Under the pieces are notes generated by a model that saw only the letters and a list, made by a program, of their open reading frames with translations, searched no databases and was not told the origin of the DNA. From Flavobacterium sp. 90 (GTDB lineage: Bacteria > Bacteroidota > Bacteroidia > Flavobacteriales > Flavobacteriaceae), in contig NZ_SMGE01000001.1 in assembly GCF_004339525.1 (NCBI RefSeq), forward strand, positions 4,712,001 to 4,776,000: a stretch of 64,000 nucleotides of DNA. The letters are read 5' to 3'. Shown piece by piece: positions 35,384 through 44,515 of the stretch. Each line of letters begins with the position of its first letter. Within the stretch, counting starts at the first letter, position 1. The position numbers and the translations under genes were made by a program.

Positions 35384-35712
35384 TAATTAGTTAAAAAAAT
35401 GCCACAGATTAAATTGATTTAAAAAGATTTTTTGCCGCGAATTGCACAAATTTTCACTAATTAATTTGTGATTATTTATGATAATCGATGATAGAAAGAA
35501 ATCATTAAAATCATTTTAATCTGTGGCAAAAAAAAGCATAGGAACGTCATAGATTAAAGCATAATTGACTACAATAATTTGCGGAAATTTGTGAAATTCG
35601 TGGCAAAAAAAATAGAATCTAAGTTTTTATAATTAGTGTTTTTTTGAAGTAGTTAAAAAGGAGTTTGACCGCATATCAAACTCCTTTCTTAACTGATAAT
35701 TGAAGTTTACAG
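35384..35712. repeat. Gene-free gap with ATCTGTGGC-type inverted repeats
   Basis: GCCACAGATTAAA (35401-35413) is the exact reverse complement of TTTAATCTGTGGC (35515-35527). A related GTGAAATTCGTGGCAAAAA follows near 35595. The same repeat family is found before the GH105 gene (37808-37835) and the second GH28 gene (44283-44508). A short inverted repeat GGAGTTTGA/TCAAACTCC lies at about 35659-35683. No coding frame is seen. Confidence 0.65.
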
Positions 35713-36648
35713 ATGAAGAAAATAGTATTGTTTTTAATGTTCTATTCTACTATAATTTCTGCGCAAAGCAAGTTTGAAATTGACACTTCATATACGGTAA
35801 AGAATACTTATAATAAGTTGATAAAACAATATCCTTTTATAACAATTGTAGAGTCAAAAAAGAATGAAAATGTTACTGAAATTTATGATGTTATCTATGA
35901 TAAAAAGCAAAATAGAGACTTACATTTAGATTCTTATTTTTATAAAAAAGAAAAACAAAATCCAGCCGTAATTATGATTCACGGCGGTGGATGGAAATCA
36001 GGAAATAAAAGTCAGATGCGGGTTATGGCACAAGAAATAGCTTCAAAAGGGTATTCTTGTTTTGCGATTGAATATAGATTATCAAATGAAGCGAAATATC
36101 CGGAAGGGATTTATGATATTAAAAATGCGATTAAATTTATAAAAGATAATGCAAAAAAGTTTCACGTAGATCCAAACAAAATTGCCGTTTTAGGATGTTC
36201 TTCGGGAGGTCAAATGGCAGCTTTGATTGGTACAACAAATGATAATTTAGCTTTTGAAGATGGGCTTAATAAAAGTAAATCTTCATCAAAAGTAAATGCA
36301 ATTATCGATGTAGACGGAATATTAGCATTTAAACATCCGGAATCTAAAGAAGGAGAAATGGCTGCATTTTGGCTAAAAGGTTCTTATGAAGAAAATCCGG
36401 AGAATTGGAAAAATGCTTCGGCTTTAAGCCATACAAATAAAAGTACGCCTCCAATCTTATTTATAAACAGTAGTTTTGATAGGTTTCATGCCGGAAGAGA
36501 TGATATGATTGCAATTTTAAAAGAAAATAAGATTTACAGCGAAGTAAAAACGATTGAAAATTCGCCACATTCCTTTTGGTTTTTTCAACCTTGGTTTGAT
36601 GAAATGATAGGATATACAACACAATTCTTGAACAAAATATTTAAATAA
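35713..36648 (+). CDS. Secreted alpha/beta-hydrolase, probable pectin or sugar esterase
   Basis: A 311-residue protein with a signal peptide (MKKIVLFLMFYSTIISAQ). Motifs: oxyanion MIHGGGWKSGN (residues 88-98), nucleophile GCSSGG (Ser164), an Asp in NSSFDRFHAGRDDM and His in SPHSFW. The group is called pectin acetylesterase-like or esterase/lipase in Bacteroidota pectin loci. Probably it removes acetyl or methyl groups from oligosaccharides in the periplasm. It begins a cluster that continues with DUF4861 and two GH105 genes. The next gene starts 9 bases downstream. Confidence 0.85.
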   Translation: MKKIVLFLMFYSTIISAQSKFEIDTSYTVKNTYNKLIKQYPFITIVESKKNENVTEIYDVIYDKKQNRDLHLDSYFYKKEKQNPAVIMIHGGGWKSGNKSQMRVMAQEIASKGYSCFAIEYRLSNEAKYPEGIYDIKNAIKFIKDNAKKFHVDPNKIAVLGCSSGGQMAALIGTTNDNLAFEDGLNKSKSSSKVNAIIDVDGILAFKHPESKEGEMAAFWLKGSYEENPENWKNASALSHTNKSTPPILFINSSFDRFHAGRDDMIAILKENKIYSEVKTIENSPHSFWFFQPWFDEMIGYTTQFLNKIFK

Positions 36649-36657
36649 TTTATATAA

Positions 36658-37626
36658 ATGAAAACATTAATAACGGTATCAGCGGTTTTAGTTTTTGGAC
36701 TTTCGGCTTGTAAAGCCCAAAACAAATACGATATAAAAACGGCAAAAACCTATGCCGAGTTATCGGTAAAAACAGATGGGAAATGGGAAAACAGAAAGTA
36801 TATTGGAGGAACTGTTTTTAAGAACGTTGACAAACTAAAACTAGCTCCTGAACATACAGATCATTCGTTTGATATTCGTTATGAAGGTCCGGGTTGGGAA
36901 AATAACAGAATTGGATATCGCTTGTATTTAGACTGGAGAAATGCAATCGATATTTTCGGAAAAAAGACTTCTGCAATTGTTTTGCCACAAGTAGGGCAAG
37001 ATAATTTTGATTCGTATCATGAAATGAGTGATTGGGGAGCTGATATTCTAAAAGCTGGAAAAGGAATTGGAATTGGTTCAATTGATCGTTATTTAAACAG
37101 CGAAAAACTACATTTTCATACTGTAGATTCTACGATTGCAAATGTTGAAAATAAAGTAAATGAATCTAAAGTAATCGTAAAATATTACGGTTGGAAAACG
37201 GCTTCTGATAATATTGATTTTACAACAGAATTAACCATTAAGCCGAACGAACTTTATACAGAACACAAAATTCAGGCTTCAAAAGAAATTAAAGGAATCT
37301 GTACCGGAATTGTAAAACAAAAGAAGGCTGAATTAATCAAAAAAGATAGCAAAAACAAAAAGTGGGCTTACTTGGCAACTTATGGTGAACAATCATTAGT
37401 TCCTGATAAATTAGGAATGGCAATTTTTTATAAAACAAGTGAAGTTGAGAATGTTGCTGATACTGATTTAGATTATCTTTTAGTCTTTAAACCAACTACT
37501 AAAGCACATTCGTTCTACTTTTTGGGAGCTTGGGAGCAAGAACAAAACGGAATTAAATCGAAAGAAGAATTTGTAAAGTACTTAGATCAAAAATTAGAAG
37601 TTCTGAACAAGAAAGGGAAGATGTAA
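36658..37626 (+). CDS. DUF4861 family lipoprotein
   Basis: A 322-residue protein with lipobox LSAC (Cys18). It matches the Bacteroidota DUF4861 family by phrases such as HSFDIRYEGPGWENNRIGYR, LDWRNAIDIFGKK and YHEMSDWGADILKAGKGIGIG. The family regularly stands next to GH105 enzymes in pectin and rhamnogalacturonan loci and its biochemical role is unknown to me. A beta-rich fold like that of some lyases or mutarotases is possible. It starts 9 bases after the esterase gene, so it is in the same operon. A 7-base tandem repeat follows right after the stop codon. Confidence 0.8.
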   Translation: MKTLITVSAVLVFGLSACKAQNKYDIKTAKTYAELSVKTDGKWENRKYIGGTVFKNVDKLKLAPEHTDHSFDIRYEGPGWENNRIGYRLYLDWRNAIDIFGKKTSAIVLPQVGQDNFDSYHEMSDWGADILKAGKGIGIGSIDRYLNSEKLHFHTVDSTIANVENKVNESKVIVKYYGWKTASDNIDFTTELTIKPNELYTEHKIQASKEIKGICTGIVKQKKAELIKKDSKNKKWAYLATYGEQSLVPDKLGMAIFYKTSEVENVADTDLDYLLVFKPTTKAHSFYFLGAWEQEQNGIKSKEEFVKYLDQKLEVLNKKGKM

Positions 37627-37630
37627 GATG

Positions 37631-37698
37631 GTAAAGAGTAAAGAGTAAAGAGTAAAGAGTAAAGAGTAAAGAGTAAAGAGTAAAGAGTAAAGAGTAAG
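37631..37698. repeat. 7-bp tandem repeat (GTAAAGA), about 9.5 copies
   Basis: GTAAAGA is repeated without error from 37631, starting 4 bases after the stop codon of the DUF4861 gene. Copy number could vary by slipped-strand mispairing; it is outside coding sequence, between two genes of the same strand. Confidence 0.9.
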
Positions 37699-37850
37699 GT
37701 GGATTTTATTTTGGATTATAATTAAAAATGAAATCTGTGTGTATCTGCTTAAATCTTTTTAAATCTGCGTGAAAGAAATAACTAATTAAAATATTAAAAA
37801 GAAAATCTATTAAATCCTTTTAATCTGTGGCAAAAAAACAAATTAATCCC

Positions 37851-39023
37851 ATGCTCAGAATTATTTTTCTGTTGTTATGCAGTAGTTCAATAATTGCTCA
37901 AAATAAACATGTAATTTCTAAAGATTTAAAATGGTCTGAAAAAACAGCACTTTCAATTTTAAATAATTATCCGAAAGCTTGGCAAATTGATGGCAACGAA
38001 AAACCAAAATGGGATTATAAAATGGGTTTTTTATTGTTTTCTTTTGAGAAATTATATCAAAAAACAAACGATCAAAAGTACCTGAATTATATAAAAGAAT
38101 ATGCCGATGAAATGATTGACAGTACTGGAAATATTAAAAAATACGACGAGAAAGAATACAATATCGATTATGTAAATCCGGGAAAAATTCTTTTTAATTT
38201 ATATGATAAAACGAAAGACAATCGCTATCAAAAAGTAATTGTTCAATTAAGAAAACAACTTGAAAATCAACCCAGAACTGCGATTGGGGGATTTTGGCAC
38301 AAACAAATATATCCCAATCAAATGTGGATTGATGGTTTGTATATGGCAGAACCTTTTTATACACAATATACGGTTAAGTATGAAAATGGAAAAAGTCTCG
38401 ATGATATTGCAAAACAATTTGAGTTGGTTCACGATCATTTATTAGATAAAAAAAGTGGTTTGCCTTGTCAATGTTGGGATGAAAGTAAACAAATTGCGTG
38501 GGCAAATCCTGAAACGGGAACATCGCCAACAGTTTGGGGAAGAGGAATTGGTTGGTACATGATGGCTTTGGTAGAAACATTGGATTATTATCCTAAAAAG
38601 CATCCAAAACAGAAAGAATTAGTTAGCTATTTGAATCAAATATCAAAAAGTGTAATTGAGTATAAAAGTTCCTCAGGATTATGGTATCAGGTTGCTGATA
38701 AACCGGAATTAAAAGAGAATTATTTAGAACCTTCGGCTTCAGCGATGATTATTTATGCTTTGGCTAAAGGAAGTGATAAAGGATATTTAGCTTCTAATTA
38801 TAAAAAAATAGCACAAAAGTCTTTTGATGCTTTTGTAAAAGAATTTGTCAAAACAGATGAAAATGGTCAGGTAAATATTCTAAACGTTTCGCCAAGTGTA
38901 GGTTTAGGTGGAAAGCCTTTTAGAGATGGTACAAATGAATATTATATCACCGGAAAAACAAAAGATAATGGTTCGCCCGCTTTAGCAGCATTTCTATTGA
39001 GTGCGCTAGAATTAAATAAGTAG
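37851..39023 (+). CDS. GH105 unsaturated rhamnogalacturonyl hydrolase-like protein, variant active site
   Basis: I start at ATG 37851 (390 residues), giving a signal peptide (MLRIIFLLLCSSSIIAQ). An upstream in-frame GTG lies within an intergenic repeat. The (alpha/alpha)6 GH105 fold shows YNIDYVNPGKILFNLYD, GGFWHKQIYPNQMWIDGLYM with catalytic Asp161, and SPTVWGRGIGWYMMALV. The motif that reads YHGWDESKQ in the next gene reads CQCWDESKQ here, so the conserved His is Gln207. From family knowledge (YteR Asp143 and His189, the same 46-residue spacing) this His is an active-site residue, so activity or specificity may be altered. It otherwise removes unsaturated uronate from lyase products. Confidence 0.88.
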   Translation: MLRIIFLLLCSSSIIAQNKHVISKDLKWSEKTALSILNNYPKAWQIDGNEKPKWDYKMGFLLFSFEKLYQKTNDQKYLNYIKEYADEMIDSTGNIKKYDEKEYNIDYVNPGKILFNLYDKTKDNRYQKVIVQLRKQLENQPRTAIGGFWHKQIYPNQMWIDGLYMAEPFYTQYTVKYENGKSLDDIAKQFELVHDHLLDKKSGLPCQCWDESKQIAWANPETGTSPTVWGRGIGWYMMALVETLDYYPKKHPKQKELVSYLNQISKSVIEYKSSSGLWYQVADKPELKENYLEPSASAMIIYALAKGSDKGYLASNYKKIAQKSFDAFVKEFVKTDENGQVNILNVSPSVGLGGKPFRDGTNEYYITGKTKDNGSPALAAFLLSALELNK

Positions 39024-39042
39024 AAATTAAAGTATTTTGATA

Positions 39043-40263
39043 ATGAAAAAGAATATAAAACAAGGTTATTCAGTATTGGTTTTATTAATCTGTACAATGA
39101 CTTTTACAAGTTGCAAAGTGACTTCGCAGGAAACGGCAAGTAAAGATATTGTTATTTCTAAAGACATGAAATGGTCTGATAAAATGGCTTTAACAATAAT
39201 GAAACGCCATCCTCAAGCCTTTATGATTGATGATGCAAAGACTCCAAAATGGGATTATGTTCACGGTTTGGTTTTGCATTCAATGGAAGAATTGTATAAA
39301 AAAAATCCTGATTCAAGATATCCTGTTTATATTAAAGGATATGTGGATGCTTTGGTTCAAAATGATGGAATTATTAAAAGTTATGATCTTGATAATTATA
39401 ATATTGACATGGTAGTTTCCGGTCGTTTACTTTTTAAAATTTATGAAAATACTAAAGAAGAAAAGTACTTAAAAGCATTACAAATGCTGCGCAAACAATT
39501 GACAGAACAACCAAGAACAGCAAGTGGTGGATTTTGGCATAAGAAAATATATCCAAACCAAATGTGGTTAGACGGTTTGTATATGGGAGAACCATTTTAT
39601 GCAGAATACACAACAGTTTTTGAAAACGGAAAAGAATTGGACGATGTTGCAAAACAATTCGAATTGATTCAAAAACATGCCACAGATTCAAAAACAGGAT
39701 TGTTATATCACGGTTGGGACGAAAGTAAACAAATGGCCTGGGCAAACAAAGAAACGGGAACTTCGCCAAATTTCTGGTCAAGAGCCTTGGGTTGGTATGC
39801 TATGGCGCTTGTAGATGTTCTGGATTATTTCCCAAAACAACATCCGAAACAAAAAGAACTTGTTGGATATCTAAACAGCGTTTCTGAAGCTTTAGCTAAA
39901 TATCAGGATAAATCAGGATTGTGGTATCAGGTAACGGATAAAGGCAATAAAGAAGGAAATTATCTTGAAGCATCAGGATCATCAATGTTTGCTTATGCTT
40001 TTGCAAAAGGAGCAAACAAAGGTTATTTGCCTTCAAAATACAAAAAACTGGCAAACAAAGCTTTTGACGGATTAACCAAACAATTGATAAAAGTAGATGC
40101 TGACGGATCAATTACATTAACAGAAGCTTGTGCCGTTGCAGGATTAGGAGGAAGTCCGTACAGAGATGGTTCTTACGAATATTACGTAAAAGAAAGAAAA
40201 AAAGACAACGATCCTAAAGCAACAGGGCCATTTATTTTGGCAGCTTTAGAATTAAATCGATAA
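39043..40263 (+). CDS. GH105 unsaturated rhamnogalacturonyl/galacturonyl hydrolase
   Basis: A 406-residue lipoprotein (start ATG 39043; lipobox TFTSC). It is a close paralogue of the preceding gene, 19 bases upstream. Active-site motifs are intact: GGFWHKKIYPNQMWLDGLYMG with Asp177 and YHGWDESKQ with His223. It hydrolyses the 4,5-unsaturated galacturonosyl end left by pectate or rhamnogalacturonan lyases; the released uronate enters the KduI/KduD route. It likely works in the periplasm on imported oligomers. After it comes a palindromic repeat, so the next GH43 gene may have its own transcript. Confidence 0.93.
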   Translation: MKKNIKQGYSVLVLLICTMTFTSCKVTSQETASKDIVISKDMKWSDKMALTIMKRHPQAFMIDDAKTPKWDYVHGLVLHSMEELYKKNPDSRYPVYIKGYVDALVQNDGIIKSYDLDNYNIDMVVSGRLLFKIYENTKEEKYLKALQMLRKQLTEQPRTASGGFWHKKIYPNQMWLDGLYMGEPFYAEYTTVFENGKELDDVAKQFELIQKHATDSKTGLLYHGWDESKQMAWANKETGTSPNFWSRALGWYAMALVDVLDYFPKQHPKQKELVGYLNSVSEALAKYQDKSGLWYQVTDKGNKEGNYLEASGSSMFAYAFAKGANKGYLPSKYKKLANKAFDGLTKQLIKVDADGSITLTEACAVAGLGGSPYRDGSYEYYVKERKKDNDPKATGPFILAALELNR

Positions 40264-40321
40264 CCTGAAAATCTCATAAAAAACCTGTCGGGTTTAATTA
40301 CGAAAGAATAACCACAAAGTC

Positions 40322-40421
40322 TGTCATTTCGACGGAGTAGAAATCACACGCGTAAATCACATACTGTTGAAGACATTCTGTGTAGAATTTCTAGTGTGAT
40401 TTCTCCTCCGTCGAAATGACA
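40322..40421. repeat. TGTCATTTCGACGGAG palindromic repeat, copy 3 (almost perfect)
   Basis: Arms 40322-40349 and 40394-40421 are reverse complements over 28 bases with one mismatch, around a 44-base centre. It fills most of the gap between GH105 and GH43. Compare 62124-62223, whose arms are identical over 28 bases. Confidence 0.9.
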
Positions 40422-40451
40422 AAACGAGCTAAACCTCAATGATTATTAAAA

Positions 40452-42053
40452 ATGAAAAGTATAAAAAATCTTTTTCTGTTATGCTCATTTTTCCTGATGC
40501 AAATTAATTTTGCTCAGGTTTGGGTACCTGATAACGGAGACGGAACTTATACAAATCCTATAATTCATGCTGATTATTCAGATCCGGATGTTGTTAGAGT
40601 AGGAGATGATTTTTATATGACAGCATCGTCTTTTAATTGCATTCCGGGATTGCCTGTTTTGCATTCTAAAGATTTGGTTAATTGGAAAATTCTTGGATAT
40701 GCACTTAGTAAACAACCGCCATTTGAAACCTATAATAAAGTACAGCATGGTAATGGAGTTTGGGCGCCAAGTATCACTTTTCATAACAATGAATTTTATA
40801 TTTATTATCCAGATCCAGATTTTGGAATTTATATGATAAAATCCAAAAAAGCCGAAGGTCCTTGGTCAGAACCACTTTTAGTAAAAGCGGGATTAGGTTT
40901 GATAGATCCGAGTCCGTTATGGGATGATGACGGAAAAAATTATCTCGTTCATGCCTTTGCGGGAAGTCGCGCACAGATAAAAAGTTTATTGGTAGTTTGC
41001 ACAATGAATGCGGATGGTACAATAGTCAATACTGATGAGGTTATGATAATTGACGGACATGAAAGTGAAGGAACTATTGAAGGTCCAAAATTTTATAAGC
41101 GAAATAATTACTACTATATTTTTGCTCCAGCTGGCGGAGTTGCAACGGGATGGCAAACTGTTTTAAGGTCAAAAAATGTTTATGGTCCTTATGAAAAGAA
41201 GAAAGTTCTTGAACAAGGAACAACGACAATAAATGGTCCGCATCAGGGAGCTTGGGTACAAACACAAACTGGTGAAGATTGGTTTATTCATTTTCAGGAT
41301 AAAGGAGCTTACGGAAGAATTGTGCATCTTCAGCCTATGAAATGGGAAAATGATTGGCCAGTGATGGGGCAGGATTTCGATAAAAACGGAATAGGAGAAC
41401 CTGTCACTAGATTCAGAAAGCCAAATGTAGGAAGTAAATATTCAATAGAAGTTCCTGTAACATCAGATGAATTTAACGAATTAAAATTAGGCTTACAATG
41501 GCAATGGCAGGCAAATCCTCAAATCAATTGGGGTTTTCCAACAAGTCTAGGATATTTGAATTTGTTTTGTTTATCGACAATTAAAGAGGATCAGAAAATT
41601 TTTGAAGTTCCAAACTTATTACTGCAAAAATTTCCTGCCGAAGAATTTACCGCAACAACCAAACTGACATTTAATGCACGGTTAAACGGAGAATCAACCG
41701 GACTTTTGATAATGGGCTTAGATTATAGTTACCTGAATTTCAAAAACGATAACGGAAAATTATATCTGAATCAGAAAACGGGAACTTTCGATAAAAAAGT
41801 TTCAGAAACAGAAACTACACCAATTTTAATTTCGAACAATACAATATATCTTAGAGTAAAAATTAATAAAGGAGGAATTTGTAGTTTCTTTTATAGTTTA
41901 GATGATAAAATATACAAATCTATAGGATCTGATTTTGTGGCAAAAGAAGGAAAATGGATTGGTGCAAAAGTTGGTCTTTTTGCTTTAAGCAAGAAAGTAA
42001 CAAACGATTCCGGTAATGTTGCCGTAGATTGGTTTAGAATAAATAAAGCTTAA
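40452..42053 (+). CDS. GH43 family glycosidase with C-terminal beta-sandwich domain
   Basis: A 533-residue exported protein (signal peptide to AQVW). The five-bladed propeller shows the GH43 triad: Asp in HADYSDPDVVRVGDDFYMTASSF's first half (near residue 41-44), Asp152 in LIDPSPLW and Glu210 in TIEGPKFYK. A concanavalin-like C-terminal domain (about residues 330-533) is as in the xylosidase/arabinofuranosidase subfamilies. In a pectin locus it probably removes arabinose or xylose side chains. The specificity cannot be told by eye. It is preceded by a repeat and followed by a 190-base gap. Confidence 0.9.
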   Translation: MKSIKNLFLLCSFFLMQINFAQVWVPDNGDGTYTNPIIHADYSDPDVVRVGDDFYMTASSFNCIPGLPVLHSKDLVNWKILGYALSKQPPFETYNKVQHGNGVWAPSITFHNNEFYIYYPDPDFGIYMIKSKKAEGPWSEPLLVKAGLGLIDPSPLWDDDGKNYLVHAFAGSRAQIKSLLVVCTMNADGTIVNTDEVMIIDGHESEGTIEGPKFYKRNNYYYIFAPAGGVATGWQTVLRSKNVYGPYEKKKVLEQGTTTINGPHQGAWVQTQTGEDWFIHFQDKGAYGRIVHLQPMKWENDWPVMGQDFDKNGIGEPVTRFRKPNVGSKYSIEVPVTSDEFNELKLGLQWQWQANPQINWGFPTSLGYLNLFCLSTIKEDQKIFEVPNLLLQKFPAEEFTATTKLTFNARLNGESTGLLIMGLDYSYLNFKNDNGKLYLNQKTGTFDKKVSETETTPILISNNTIYLRVKINKGGICSFFYSLDDKIYKSIGSDFVAKEGKWIGAKVGLFALSKKVTNDSGNVAVDWFRINKA

Positions 42054-42245
42054 AAATAGAAACAGGATTAATTTTTGTAAAAAAACGACTTCAGTAAACG
42101 GTGTTTTTTTGAACGAATTTATAAAAATGACAGTTTGATATATTGTAGGAAAAATAAAAGGTTATAACGAGTTCAAAATGATTTAATTTATAAAAAGTAG
42201 AGTTTTTGCCCTTATTATAGTGTTTAGGTTTTGCATTAAGATAAA

Positions 42246-44279
42246 ATGACAAATAGAAATTTAAAAAAAATGATTCCATTAAAAAAAGCAATAGTATTCT
42301 TTTTGTTAATCGTGAGTTTTGAGTCAATTGCTCAGAATACGTTTAAGAATTGGCCTGATATTATTCGAAAAAATGATGCGGTTTGGTTTGCTTCGGCAGA
42401 AGCCAAAAATATTGCAGAAAATGTTTTGCTGTATCAAAGAAATATTGGTGGATGGCCAAAAAATATTCAAATGCAAAATGAACTTAGTGAAGCAGAAAAG
42501 CAAAAACTCATAGCACTAAAAAGTGATTTGCATGAGATAACCACAGATAATGGCGCGACTTGTCAGGAAATGCTTTTCATGTCCAGAATGTATGCGCAGG
42601 TTAAAGAGGAGAGGTATAAAGAATCATTTTTAAAAGGGCTTAATTATTTATTAGAAGCTCAATATAAAAATGGTGGCTGGCCTCAGTTTTATCCTTTAAA
42701 AAAAGGCTATTATACGCATATTACTTACAATGACGATTCGATGGTAAATATCCTGAATGTTTTAAAACAAGTGAGTGAAGAAACTGATTTTTACAGCATA
42801 AAACCATCAAAAGAAGTTGTTGAGAAAAGTAAAAAGGCATTTGATAAAGGGATTGATTGTATCTTAAAAACACAATACAAACAAAACGGAGTATTAACGG
42901 TTTGGTGCGCGCAGCATGATGAGGTTACTTTGGCTCCGGCGAATGCAAGAGCTTTTGAACTGGCGTCGCTTAGCGGATACGAATCGGCAAAAATTGTATT
43001 GCTTTTAATGTCGATCGACAAACCATCTGATCAAGTAATTACCGCAGTAAAAAATGCTCAGATTTGGTTCGAAAAAACAAAAATTACCAATCTCGAAGAG
43101 AAACGTGTTTTGAATGATGCCGGAAAAATTATAGACAAAAAAATGATTCCAACTCAAAATGCGGCACCAATATGGGCGAGATTTATGGATCTGGAAAGCA
43201 ACAAACCTTTCTTTTGTGATCGTGACGGAATTAAGAAAAATTCGCTGGATGAAATTGGTTCAGAACGTAGAAACGGTTATTCATGGTATACAGATGCGCC
43301 AAAAGAAGTACTTAAAAAATACCAGAGTTGGGCAATAAATAATAGAGTAAAAGTTGCATTAAAAGAAACATCAGATAAAAAAAACGATAAGCTTATTACG
43401 GTAGCTTTGGATGGTTCAGGAGATTTTACAAAAATTCAGGACGCTATAAATGCCTGTCCTTCTTTTCCGTATGAGAAAGTAACAGTATTGTTAAAAAACG
43501 GAATTTACAACGAGAAAATCCGAATCCCGGAATGGAACACACATTTGGTTTTAATGGGAGAAAGCAAAGAGAAAACGATTATTCAGTTTGATGATAATTT
43601 TTCGAAAATTAATTTAGGGCGAAACAGTACTTTTTATACCTACACACTTTTGGTTGAAGCAGATGATTTTTCGGCTTCAAATTTGACAATTAAAAATACT
43701 TCGGGAGATAATGGACAGGCAATTGCATTGTCTCTGACAGGAAATCGTGTTCAGATTTCGAACTGTAATATTCTGGGGAATCAGGATACTTTGTACGTGT
43801 CAGGAAAAGAAGCGAAGCAATATTTTAAAGATTGCTATATCGAAGGTACAACCGATTTCATTTTTGGAAGTGCGACCGTTTTGTTTGAAAATTGCGAAAT
43901 ACGCAGTCTTAAAAATTCTTATATCACGGCTGCTTCAACACCTCAGGATACTGTTTTTGGATTTGTTTTTAAAAATTGCAAACTTACTGCGAATGAGATT
44001 TCAACAGCAGTTTATTTAGGAAGACCGTGGCGTATTTATGCCAAAACGGTTTACATCAATTGCGAGATGGGAAAACATATCAGATCAGAAGGTTGGGAAA
44101 ACTGGTCAAAACCAGAAGCTGAAAAGAGTGCCTTTTATGCCGAATACAATTGCAAAGGCGAAGGTTTTCAACCAACAAAAAGAGTTTCATGGTCACATCA
44201 GCTAACAAAAGAAGAAGCTGAAAAATATACAAGCGAAAACATTTTGAAAGATTCGATTTCTAATTGGTATTCGAAGTAA
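42246..44279 (+). CDS. PL10 pectate lyase fused to CE8 pectin methylesterase
   Basis: A 677-residue two-enzyme protein with an N-terminal signal peptide (either ATG 42246 or ATG 42270, residue 9, can start it). Residues about 30-350 are a PL10 pectate lyase: NIGGWPKNIQMQ, TTDNGATCQEM, and the catalytic Arg235 in NARAFELASLSGYES. Residues about 375-677 are a CE8 beta-helix esterase: GSGDFTKIQDAI, GNQDTLY (Asp514), TDFIFGSATVLFE (nucleophile Asp537) and YLGRPW (Arg593). The esterase demethylates homogalacturonan, which the lyase then cuts, giving unsaturated ends for the GH105 enzymes. Confidence 0.94.
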   Translation: MTNRNLKKMIPLKKAIVFFLLIVSFESIAQNTFKNWPDIIRKNDAVWFASAEAKNIAENVLLYQRNIGGWPKNIQMQNELSEAEKQKLIALKSDLHEITTDNGATCQEMLFMSRMYAQVKEERYKESFLKGLNYLLEAQYKNGGWPQFYPLKKGYYTHITYNDDSMVNILNVLKQVSEETDFYSIKPSKEVVEKSKKAFDKGIDCILKTQYKQNGVLTVWCAQHDEVTLAPANARAFELASLSGYESAKIVLLLMSIDKPSDQVITAVKNAQIWFEKTKITNLEEKRVLNDAGKIIDKKMIPTQNAAPIWARFMDLESNKPFFCDRDGIKKNSLDEIGSERRNGYSWYTDAPKEVLKKYQSWAINNRVKVALKETSDKKNDKLITVALDGSGDFTKIQDAINACPSFPYEKVTVLLKNGIYNEKIRIPEWNTHLVLMGESKEKTIIQFDDNFSKINLGRNSTFYTYTLLVEADDFSASNLTIKNTSGDNGQAIALSLTGNRVQISNCNILGNQDTLYVSGKEAKQYFKDCYIEGTTDFIFGSATVLFENCEIRSLKNSYITAASTPQDTVFGFVFKNCKLTANEISTAVYLGRPWRIYAKTVYINCEMGKHIRSEGWENWSKPEAEKSAFYAEYNCKGEGFQPTKRVSWSHQLTKEEAEKYTSENILKDSISNWYSK

Positions 44280-44282
44280 ATA

Positions 44283-44508
44283 ATTTGACCACGGATTAAA
44301 CGGATTAGCACTGATTTTTTTATTTTTTAATATTTAAAATTAAACCCGTGAAAACCCGTTTAATCTGTTAAAATCCGTGGGCAAAAAATTATGCATGAAA
44401 GACACAGATTAATCAGATCTACACTGATTTTTTTCTCTTTAGAGCGATAAATTTTAGAACAAAACCCGCGAAAACTCGTTCAATCCGTTAAAACCGTGGG
44501 CTAAAACA
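44283..44508. repeat. CCGTGGGC-type repeat pair before the second GH28 gene
   Basis: Two related stretches (about 44283-44385 and 44396-44508) each read outwards from CACGGATTAA/CACAGATTAA to AAATCCGTGGGC/AAACCGTGGGC, forming imperfect inverted repeats. They fill the gap between the lyase and GH28 genes. The family is shared with 35401-35527, 37808-37835 and 45990-46015. Confidence 0.65.
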
Positions 44509-44515
44509 TACACAC

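Noticed and set aside
37631..37698. CRISPR-like array
   Set aside because: The unit is only 7 bases with no spacers; it is a simple tandem repeat, and no cas genes are present.
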